From positions 3,782,001 through 3,846,000 of the forward strand of contig NZ_CP100128.1 of assembly GCF_024207115.1 (NCBI RefSeq): 64,000 nt of DNA. The letters run 5' to 3'. The DNA comes from Chromobacterium sp. IIBBL 290-4 (GTDB lineage Bacteria > Pseudomonadota > Gammaproteobacteria > Burkholderiales > Chromobacteriaceae). Both the position numbers and the translations under genes were made by a program. The notes below the pieces were generated by a model. The model did no database searches. It was given only the letters and a program-made list of their open reading frames with translations, and was not told the DNA's origin. Within the stretch, counting starts at the first letter, position 1, and each line of letters starts with the position of its first letter. Below are positions 57,410 through 64,000 of the stretch, piece after piece.

Positions 57410-59980
57410 TCAAATACGAAGCGAGGCGATCAGCTCCGCCTCCAGCGCCAGCGCCGTTTTGTCGTCCTTCAGCGCGCCGCCGGCGATCTGGAACGAGTCT
57501 TCCACGCGTCCGCCCAGCGTCATGATTTTGGCGGATTGCACATTGAGCCGATAGTCGGCCAGCACTTTGGCGATCCGCGCCAGCAGGCCGGGGCGGTCTC
57601 CCGCCACGATGGACAGAATGTAGAAGTTGTCCCTATCGTCCGGGCGGATAGAGACTTGCGGCGTGATCGGGAAATGTTTGAGATGGCGGCTGATGCGGCC
57701 CTGCGGCGGCAAGGCCAGCGGCTTGTCCGCGGCCAGCGCGGCGGCCAGTTCGAACTCGATGAAGTTGATCATGTCGCGGTAGTCGCCGTCGTGGTGCTCG
57801 GGCACGAAAACATGAAACGTGTCGAGCGCGTAGCCGTGGCGGGTGGTGTAGACCTTGGCGTCGGCGATGCTGTAGTTGGTGCGGCCGAAAAAGGCGCAGG
57901 CGCGGGCGAACAGCTCGGGCCGGTCCGGCGAATAGACCAGCACTTGTATGCCTTCATGGTCGTCCGCCACGCGGGCGCGCACTTGCGGCGCGTCCGGGCT
58001 GACTTGGCGATTCAGCGCGCGGGCGTGCCAGGCGATCTCTTTGGCCTCATGGCGCAGAAAGTAAACCGTATCCAGCTGCGCCCACAGCGCGGCTTCGGCG
58101 CCATCGGGGATGGCGTGCAGGCGCAGTTGCGCGCGCGCCTGGTTCTTGCGTCCCTCCAGTTCGGAGGCGAGGTCGATTTCGCCGCCGCGCGACAGCACTC
58201 GCAAGGTGGCGTGGTAGAGGTCTTCCAGCAGCTTGGCTTTCCAGGTGTTCCACACCTTGGGGCTGGTGCCGCGGATATCGGCCACCGTCAGCAGGTAGAT
58301 CGCGGCCAGCCGGCGCGGCGTCTGCACCAGCTCGGCGAAGCGCAGCACCGTTTCCGGATCGTAGATGTCCTGCTTCTGAGCGATGCTGGACATGGTCAGG
58401 TGCTGGCCCACCAGCCAGCCCGCCAGCTCGGTGTCTTCCTCGCTCAGGCCGTGGTCGCGGCAGAAGGCTTCCGCGTCGGCGATGCCCAGTTGTGAATGGT
58501 CGCCGCCGCGTCCTTTGGCGATGTCATGGAACAGGCCGGCCAGATACAGCACTTCCGGCCGCTCGAAATCATTGATCAGCCGCGACAGGAAGGGGTATTC
58601 GTGGTTGTAGGCGCTGATGGCGAAGCGGCGCAGATTACGCACCACCATCAGGATATGCTCGTCCACGGTGTAGACGTGGAAAAGATCGTGCTGCATCTGG
58701 CCGACGATCTGGCCGAAGTTGGGCAGGTATTGTCCCAGAATGCCGTACAGATTCATCCGCCTGAGCGTGCGGGTTAGGCCGGCGGGCTCGCGGAAAATCT
58801 GCAAAAAGGTGCGGCGGTTGCGCGGGTCCTGGCGGAAGCGGTCGTTGATCAGGCTGCGGCCATGCCACAGGCCGCGCAGCATCTTGGGCGCGAAGCCGGA
58901 CAGCTCGGGATGGCGCTGCAGGGTGAGGAAGGCTTCCAGGATGGCGTGGGGATGCTTGTCGAAGACATTGGTTTCGCGTATGCCCAGCATGCCGTTCACG
59001 GCGTGGAAGTAGTCGTTGATGTGCTGGGTGACGCGCGGCACCTGGCAGTAAATGCGGCCGCGCAGATTGGGCAGCAGGATGCCGTTGAGCTGGTTCACCG
59101 TCTTGGCGGCGCGGAAGTACAGCTGCATCAATTGTTCGCTGGCACGCTTGGCCTGCGTGTCTTCCAGGCCCCAGGCTTGGGCGACTTGCTGCTGCAGATC
59201 GAATATGAGCCGGTCTTCCCTGCGCTTGGCCAGCAAGTGCAGGTCGATGCGCAGCTTGATCAGCTGTTCTTCGCTGTGTTTGATCAGCCGGGATTCGGCT
59301 AGCGTCAGAATGCCGCGCCGCACCAGCGCGTCCCAGTTGTCGCCCAGGCCCGCCGCCTTGCTGATCCACAAAATGGTGTGCAGATCGCGCAGGCCGCCGG
59401 GGCTTTCCTTGAGGTTGGGCTCCAGATTATTGCTGACGCCGAAATGACGGGTGTGGCGCTGCTGCTGCTCCAGCGTCTTGCCTTCGAAAAAGGTCAGGGG
59501 GTCGCGCTGGGCCTCGAGCTGGCGGATCAATTGCTGCCATGGCTCGGCCGGGCCGGCTATCAGCCGGTTTTCCAGCAGATTGGTTTCGATGGTAATGTCA
59601 CCGGCCGCTTCGCGCAGGCACTCGGCCAGGGTGCGGACGCTGTGGCCGATCTCTAGGCCGATGTCCCACATCAGGCCGATGAAGTGGCTGACCTTGTCAT
59701 TGATGTCGGCTGGCGTGGGATCGGGCAGCAGAATCAGGATATCGATGTCGGAGCAGGGAAAGAGCTGGCCGCGGCCATAGCCGCCCACCGCCGCCAGCGT
59801 GGCGGCTTCATCCAGCCCTTGCTCGCGCCAAAGCTCAGCCAGCGCCTGGTCCACCGCCAGGCTGAAGTGGCGCAGATAGGCGGTGGCGTCCCGATCGATG
59901 CGGTAGGCTTGGGCGAGTTCGTTGCGCTTGTCGGCCAGCGTCTGCCGCCAGTGTTGCAGAGGAGTGGCCGCAAGCGTCAT
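57410..59980 (-). CDS. glnD: PII uridylyltransferase/uridylyl-removing enzyme
   Basis: GlnD senses glutamine and adds or removes UMP on PII proteins, setting nitrogen metabolism. The 856 residues show the nucleotidyltransferase (GGYGRGQLFPCSDIDILILL, about 67-86), the GlnD-PII domain, an HD hydrolase (AGLFHDIAKGRGGDHSQLGI, about 432-451) and two C-terminal ACT domains (about 680-755 and 790-856; FYILSIVAGDRPGLLARIAK). The ATG lies one base after the lptG stop, so it ends the lptF-lptG-glnD transcript. Confidence 0.95.
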   Translation of the reverse strand: MTLAATPLQHWRQTLADKRNELAQAYRIDRDATAYLRHFSLAVDQALAELWREQGLDEAATLAAVGGYGRGQLFPCSDIDILILLPDPTPADINDKVSHFIGLMWDIGLEIGHSVRTLAECLREAAGDITIETNLLENRLIAGPAEPWQQLIRQLEAQRDPLTFFEGKTLEQQQRHTRHFGVSNNLEPNLKESPGGLRDLHTILWISKAAGLGDNWDALVRRGILTLAESRLIKHSEEQLIKLRIDLHLLAKRREDRLIFDLQQQVAQAWGLEDTQAKRASEQLMQLYFRAAKTVNQLNGILLPNLRGRIYCQVPRVTQHINDYFHAVNGMLGIRETNVFDKHPHAILEAFLTLQRHPELSGFAPKMLRGLWHGRSLINDRFRQDPRNRRTFLQIFREPAGLTRTLRRMNLYGILGQYLPNFGQIVGQMQHDLFHVYTVDEHILMVVRNLRRFAISAYNHEYPFLSRLINDFERPEVLYLAGLFHDIAKGRGGDHSQLGIADAEAFCRDHGLSEEDTELAGWLVGQHLTMSSIAQKQDIYDPETVLRFAELVQTPRRLAAIYLLTVADIRGTSPKVWNTWKAKLLEDLYHATLRVLSRGGEIDLASELEGRKNQARAQLRLHAIPDGAEAALWAQLDTVYFLRHEAKEIAWHARALNRQVSPDAPQVRARVADDHEGIQVLVYSPDRPELFARACAFFGRTNYSIADAKVYTTRHGYALDTFHVFVPEHHDGDYRDMINFIEFELAAALAADKPLALPPQGRISRHLKHFPITPQVSIRPDDRDNFYILSIVAGDRPGLLARIAKVLADYRLNVQSAKIMTLGGRVEDSFQIAGGALKDDKTALALEAELIASLRI

Positions 59981-59981
59981 G

Positions 59982-61058
59982 TCAGCGTCTTTCTTGTTTG
60001 GCGATGATGCCGATGCCGCCCAGCAGGAATGTCAATGTGGGCAGCGTGGCGGACAGGATGGCGTTCCAGTCGTACAGCAAGCCCAGGTGGCCGAACAGGC
60101 GGTTGATGAAGAAGAAGGTCACGCCCAGGCAGATGCCGGCGAACAGCTTGATGCCCAATTGGCCGTGGCGGCGTTGCTGCGGCGTGAACGCCAGCGCCAC
60201 CAGCGCCATCGAGATGCAGGCCAGCGGGTAGAACAATTTGCTCCACAGCGCGATTTCATAGCGCTGGGTCTGTTGTTTGTTCTTTTTCAGGTGTTCGATA
60301 TAGGTCAGCAAATTCATCGCCGACATTTGCTCTGGCACTACCAGCAGAACCGACAGAATGCCCGGCTCGACAATGGATTTCCACTTCAGCGTGGCGTAGC
60401 TGCTGCTGACGGTGTGATCCTGGTCCAGTTCGGTTTGCTTGACGTTTTCCAGCAGCCAGCTGTGTTCGTTTTTCATGAAGGTGCCGCGCTCGGCCAAACT
60501 GGTGCGGACCAGTTTGAAATCTTCATCGTAAGTGTAGATGCGCAGGCCGAGCAGGGTATTGTCCGGCAGCATTTCATGGACGTTGATGAAGTTCTGATTG
60601 TCCTTCACCCAGATGCCGGAACGGAACTCCTGAGCCACCATGGAGTGGGTGGCGGACAGCTTGCTGCGCTGCGCCTCTTGCATGGCCCAGGGCGCGACAA
60701 ATTCGCCCAAGATGATGGTCAGCAAGGCGAAGCCAATGCCGAACTTCACCAGCGTGCCGGCTATCTGGTTCAGCGTGACGCCGGAGGTGCGGATCACGGT
60801 GTATTCGCTGGAGCTGGCCAATTGGGTCATGGCCACCATGCCGCCTATCAACACCGCCAAGGGCATCAGCTCATAGGCATGGCCGGGCATCAGCAGCGCC
60901 ACATAGCCTGCCATCACGCCGAAGGTGTAGTTGCCGGTCCCCAGATTGGGCACTTCGCCCAAGAGATCGAAAAAGCCGTAAAGACCCAGCAGGGCCATCA
61001 GCGTGAACAAGGTGGATTGCGTCAGCGTGCTGACGATATAGCGGTGAATCAGTTTCAT
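59982..61058 (-). CDS. lptG: LPS export permease LptG
   Basis: LptG pairs with LptF in the inner-membrane LptB2FGC exporter that drives LPS to the outer membrane. The 358-residue protein has six predicted membrane helices: two N-terminal (about 10-30, 55-85), one near 100-120 and three C-terminal (about 270-350), with a beta-jellyroll periplasmic domain between. The start MKLIHRYIVSTLTQSTLFTL and LPLAVLIGGMVAMTQLASSS are typical. It overlaps lptF by four bases. Confidence 0.93.
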   Translation of the reverse strand: MKLIHRYIVSTLTQSTLFTLMALLGLYGFFDLLGEVPNLGTGNYTFGVMAGYVALLMPGHAYELMPLAVLIGGMVAMTQLASSSEYTVIRTSGVTLNQIAGTLVKFGIGFALLTIILGEFVAPWAMQEAQRSKLSATHSMVAQEFRSGIWVKDNQNFINVHEMLPDNTLLGLRIYTYDEDFKLVRTSLAERGTFMKNEHSWLLENVKQTELDQDHTVSSSYATLKWKSIVEPGILSVLLVVPEQMSAMNLLTYIEHLKKNKQQTQRYEIALWSKLFYPLACISMALVALAFTPQQRRHGQLGIKLFAGICLGVTFFFINRLFGHLGLLYDWNAILSATLPTLTFLLGGIGIIAKQERR

Positions 61059-62161
61059 TGGCCGCTCCTGCCAAACATCTTGGCCAGCGATTGGCCGAAC
61101 GGGATCTGGGGACGATTGCGGTGCTTGAGCAGCGCCAGCGACAGCAGCAGCATCAAGACATGCACCAGCGCGACCGACCAGACGCCGGTTTTGCCCATGG
61201 AAATCCAGTTCCGGGCCAGGGTGAGCGCATTCTGATAAACGAAAAACGCCAGCAGGGCGAACAGCAGGTTATACGTGTGGCCGCTGCGCGGGTTGTAATA
61301 CGACAGCGGCAGTGCCAGCAGCGCCAGCAGGATGCAGCTGATCGGCATGGACAGGCGCCAGGCCAGTTCGGCCCGGTAATCCGGATTGGCGCTGCCTATG
61401 AGTTGTTTGGTGGGGATGGACTGGCGATTGCTGGCCGGTCCATTGATGTTTTGGCTTTCGCCTATGCCTGCGGTGTAGCGCTTGAATTCGCCGACTTGAT
61501 AATCCGCCTTGCCTGGCTCGCCGACATAACGTTTGCCGTCCTCCAGCACCAGTACGCGCTCGCCGTCTGGCTTGGTGGAGATGTAGCCGTGTTTGGCGAA
61601 AATGGTGCTGACTTTGCCGTCGGTGATGTCCTGCATGAAAATATTGGTGGCGGCGCTATTCAAGCCGGAATAGTTTTCAATGAAATACACCTTGGTCGAG
61701 GATGCCGATTCCTTGAACACTCCGGGGGAGATCGCCGAGATCTCCTCTCGCCGCTTGATGATCTCCGCGTAATCCTGGCTGCGCTGGTCCGCCCAGGGGC
61801 CGACGAACAGCGTAACGGCCGCCACCAGCACGGCCAGCGGGACGGTGAAGCGCATGATGGGCCAGATCCAGTCCTTCAGCGACAGGCCGGAGGACAGCCA
61901 GACCACCATCTCATGATCGCGCCAGCAGCGGGTGAGCACCATCAGCACGCTGACGAAAACCGTCAAAATCATCAAAACCGGAAAAAAGCCCAGCGTCCAG
62001 AATCCGATCAGCGCGGTGACCGCCTCGTTGGCGATCTGGCCTTCGGCGGCGCGGCCCAGCAAATTGATGGCCTGAGTGGAGACGATAATGGCCAATAGCA
62101 CGACGAACACGCCCAAAGCGGTGAAAGTCAGTTCGCGCGTCAGGCTTTTTTGAAAAACCAT
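61055..62161 (-). CDS. lptF: LPS export permease LptF
   Basis: The 368-residue partner of LptG begins VFQKSLTRELTFTALGVFVV and has the same six-helix plan, with a periplasmic jellyroll at about 130-260 (IFMQDITDGKVSTIFAKHGY). Conserved coupling-helix segments ARELTRCWRDHEMVVWLSSG-like (RCWRDHEMVVWLSSGLSLKD, about 88-107) and RLSMPISCILLALLALPLSY are present. It diverges from pepA, a layout common in betaproteobacteria and Neisseriales. Confidence 0.93.
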   Translation of the reverse strand: MVFQKSLTRELTFTALGVFVVLLAIIVSTQAINLLGRAAEGQIANEAVTALIGFWTLGFFPVLMILTVFVSVLMVLTRCWRDHEMVVWLSSGLSLKDWIWPIMRFTVPLAVLVAAVTLFVGPWADQRSQDYAEIIKRREEISAISPGVFKESASSTKVYFIENYSGLNSAATNIFMQDITDGKVSTIFAKHGYISTKPDGERVLVLEDGKRYVGEPGKADYQVGEFKRYTAGIGESQNINGPASNRQSIPTKQLIGSANPDYRAELAWRLSMPISCILLALLALPLSYYNPRSGHTYNLLFALLAFFVYQNALTLARNWISMGKTGVWSVALVHVLMLLLSLALLKHRNRPQIPFGQSLAKMFGRSGQ

Positions 62162-62356
62162 TTATTCAGAGCCTTTTTGACTTTTTATGAGAAGCATTGT
62201 GATAATTCGAAGAGACAATCCTGAAGCGCCAATTTCCGGCAAATTCGGATCAAACAACAATCCTGCTTTCACCTGCGGCCTGGCCATCTGTCTTAAGCGA
62301 GCTTAGGAGGCCGTCATGGGGAGGGCAGCCGACACTCGTTCTACAGCGGAGTACTT
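62162..62356. other. Divergent promoter region of lptF and pepA
   Basis: The 195 bases between the two starts are more AT-rich at the lptF side and must hold both promoters. I see no clear -35/-10 pair, palindrome or repeat. Confidence 0.45.
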
Positions 62357-63922
62357 ATGGAATTTAACATAAAAAGCGGCAGTCCGGAGAAGCAGCGCGT
62401 CGCCTGCGTCATCGTCGGCGTGTACGAATCGCGCAAGCTGACTTTCGCCGCCGACCTGCTTGATCGCATTTCCAACGGCTTCATCAGCGATGTGATCCGC
62501 CATGGCGACATGGAAGGCAAACTGGGCTCCACGCTGGTGCTGCACTCGGTGCCGCATACGCTTTGCGACCGCGTGATGCTGGTCGGTCTGGGCAAGGAGC
62601 GCGACTTCCGGGCCAAGGAGTACCGCGAAGCCGTGCGCGCTTCGGTCAAGGCTTTGACGCAAACTGCCGCGACCGAGGCGGTGAGCTATCTGACCGAATT
62701 GACAGTCAAGAAACACGATGTCGAATGGATGATCGAGCAAGCGGCCGTTGTGACGCTGGACGCTCTCTACCGTTTCGACCGCTTCAAGAGCAAGCAGGAC
62801 GAGCCGTCCCGCGAGCCGCGCAAGCTGACGCTGGCCGTTCCGCGCCGCAGCGATCTGGCCGACGGCGAGAAGGGCCTGCAACGCGGCATGGCGATCGGCA
62901 ACGGCATGAAGCTGGCCAAGGATCTGGGCAATCTGCCGGGCAACGTCTGCACCCCGAACTATCTGGCCGAAGAAGGCCGCAAGGTGGCCGAGGCCTACGG
63001 CGCCGGCGTGGAAATCCTGGGGCCGCAGGAAATCGGCGAACTGGGCATGCATTCCTTCCTGTCCGTGGCCAAGGGCAGCGTGGAAGAGGCTCGCCTGATC
63101 GTGCTCAAGCACAACGGCGCCAAGAACAAGGACGACAAGCCCATCGTGCTGGTGGGCAAGGGCATCACCTTTGATTCCGGCGGCATTTCGCTGAAGCCCG
63201 GCGAAGGCATGGACGAAATGAAGTACGACATGTGCGGCGCCGCCACCGTTTTGGGCGCGTTCCGCTCGGCGGTGGAAATGAATCTGCCGCTGAACATCGT
63301 CGCCATCATCCCGGCCTGCGAAAACATGCCGAACGGCAATGCCAACAAGCCGGGCGACATCGTCACTTCGATGTCAGGCCTGACCATTGAAATCCTCAAC
63401 ACCGACGCGGAAGGCCGCCTGATCCTGTGCGACGCCTTGACCTATGCCGAGCGCTTCAATCCGGCGACGGTGATCGACGTGGCTACGCTGACCGGCGCTT
63501 GCGTGATCGCGCTGGGTCATATCGCCACCGGTCTGTACAGCAATCAGGACGGCCTGGCGCGCGAACTGCTGGCCGCCGGCGAAGAAGTGGCCGACCGCGC
63601 CTGGCATATGCCGCTGTGGGATGAGTATCAGGAATTGCTGAAGAGCCCGTTCGCCGACATGGCCAATATCGGCGGCCGTCCGGGCGGCAGCGTCACCGCG
63701 GCCTGCTTCCTGTCGCGTTTCGCCAAGGCTTTCGACTGGGCCCACCTCGACATCGCCGGCACCGCCTGGAAGGGCGGCAAGGACAAGGGCGCCACTGCGC
63801 GTCCGGTGCCGTTGCTGGTGCAGTTCCTGCAAGACCGCGCCGACATCGCGCTGGGCAACGTGGTTCGCCGCGGCCGTCCGCGTCGCGAGGCGCCCGAAGT
63901 GGCAGAAGATGACCAGGATTGA
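62357..63922 (+). CDS. pepA: Leucyl aminopeptidase (M17)
   Basis: PepA removes N-terminal residues from peptides and, in some species, binds DNA in plasmid resolution and gene control. The 521-residue protein has an N-terminal macrodomain-like region (about 1-170) and the M17 core: VGKGITFDSGGISLKPGEGM (about 262-281), YDMCGAATVLGA, and the signature NTDAEGRLILCDAL (about 350). All metal ligands (Lys, Asp, Glu) appear in place. A basic-acidic tail RRGRPRREAPEVAEDDQD extends past the usual end. It overlaps holC by 14 bases. Confidence 0.94.
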   Translation: MEFNIKSGSPEKQRVACVIVGVYESRKLTFAADLLDRISNGFISDVIRHGDMEGKLGSTLVLHSVPHTLCDRVMLVGLGKERDFRAKEYREAVRASVKALTQTAATEAVSYLTELTVKKHDVEWMIEQAAVVTLDALYRFDRFKSKQDEPSREPRKLTLAVPRRSDLADGEKGLQRGMAIGNGMKLAKDLGNLPGNVCTPNYLAEEGRKVAEAYGAGVEILGPQEIGELGMHSFLSVAKGSVEEARLIVLKHNGAKNKDDKPIVLVGKGITFDSGGISLKPGEGMDEMKYDMCGAATVLGAFRSAVEMNLPLNIVAIIPACENMPNGNANKPGDIVTSMSGLTIEILNTDAEGRLILCDALTYAERFNPATVIDVATLTGACVIALGHIATGLYSNQDGLARELLAAGEEVADRAWHMPLWDEYQELLKSPFADMANIGGRPGGSVTAACFLSRFAKAFDWAHLDIAGTAWKGGKDKGATARPVPLLVQFLQDRADIALGNVVRRGRPRREAPEVAEDDQD

Positions 63923-64000
63923 TTTCTACACCAATGTCGCCGATCCGCAGGCATTTGCCTGCAGATTGGCGGATACGGTGCAACGCAAGCGGGAACGGTT
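63909..64000 (+). CDS. holC: DNA polymerase III chi subunit, N-terminal part only
   Basis: The frame MTRIDFYTNVADPQAFACRL followed by ADTVQRKRER runs off the window. The start and the pepA-holC order match chi subunits, which link the clamp loader to single-strand binding protein. Its ATG overlaps the pepA coding end, implying coupled translation. Confidence 0.8.
   Translation, partial: MTRIDFYTNVADPQAFACRLADTVQRKRER

Noticed and set aside
1..64000. CRISPR arrays, tRNA or rRNA genes, toxin-antitoxin or restriction systems
   Set aside because: No regularly spaced direct repeats, no cloverleaf-like sequence beside the integrase, and no protein with restriction, Cas or toxin motifs was seen on either strand.

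Overview
The window is high-GC (roughly 60-65%) bacterial chromosome. The gene set points to a betaproteobacterium of the Neisseriales, most likely Chromobacterium or a close relative. Supporting points: lptF/lptG running into glnD and diverging from pepA-holC; a trpG-trpD block; a row of three parvulin isomerases beside a bolA-yciI-yciB cluster; a Vitreoscilla-type globin; and a GH18 chitinase with a chitin-binding module. This placement is inference from gene content and protein resemblance; no 16S or other marker is present.

Layout. 1-904: 3' truncated (by the window edge) P4-type integrase, the border of an integrated element. 1061-5486: prmB, phosphomannomutase/phosphoglucomutase, trpD, a small LprI-like secreted protein and trpG, all on the minus strand. 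5487-8167: a scar region with a Nuc-type phospholipase D pseudogene, an IS903-group transposase remnant, a low-GC patch with a cytochrome c and an SRPBCC membrane protein, and a gene 3' fragment. 8204-15327: ubiB, an NlpC/P60 hydrolase, a LolC/E-LolD lipoprotein exporter, an MscS channel, an orphan FixJ-type regulator and nudB. 15475-19423: a secreted-type unknown, then an MFS transporter, gntK and a LacI-type gntR with two perfect palindromic operators. 20622-26744: a 1391-residue six-PAS GGDEF-EAL protein, then DUF6176, GNAT and CYTH-GNAT fusion genes. 26827-33549: DUF3313 protein, a complete IS903-group insertion sequence, a DUF2254 membrane protein, a chemoreceptor with a periplasmic binding protein, and a low-complexity protein carrying a natural hexahistidine. 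33922-43643: exonuclease and DUF294 pair, YafJ amidotransferase, LysR regulator divergent from a metallo-beta-lactamase-fold protein and a DsbA-like protein, globin, S41 peptidase, chitinase. 43726-49007: three parvulins, bolA, yciI, yciB, an SPFH/NfeD pair and a 40-residue membrane protein. 49134-57351: YigZ, DHH phosphoesterase, HAD hydrolase, ParA, GMP reductase, a periplasmic-binding-protein gene split by an IS1595-family element, MaoC hydratase, alpha/beta hydrolase and GNATs. 57410-64000: glnD, lptG, lptF, pepA and the start of holC.

Functional themes: envelope biogenesis (LolCD, LptFG, parvulins, NlpC/P60), c-di-GMP and chemotaxis sensing, gluconate use, nitrogen and tryptophan control, and several fresh or old gene-wrecking events. 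Two insertion sequences are intact to the base, with 9-bp and 8-bp target duplications; one cuts a gene whose reading frame would be restored exactly by removal. The observations most worth following are the CYTH-GNAT fusion operon, the IS1595-split gene, the His6 repeat protein, the gntK operator lying on the start codon, the leader hairpin before GMP reductase, and unannotated small membrane proteins. I did not find a CRISPR array, tRNA, rRNA, secretion cluster or a convincing new defence system.
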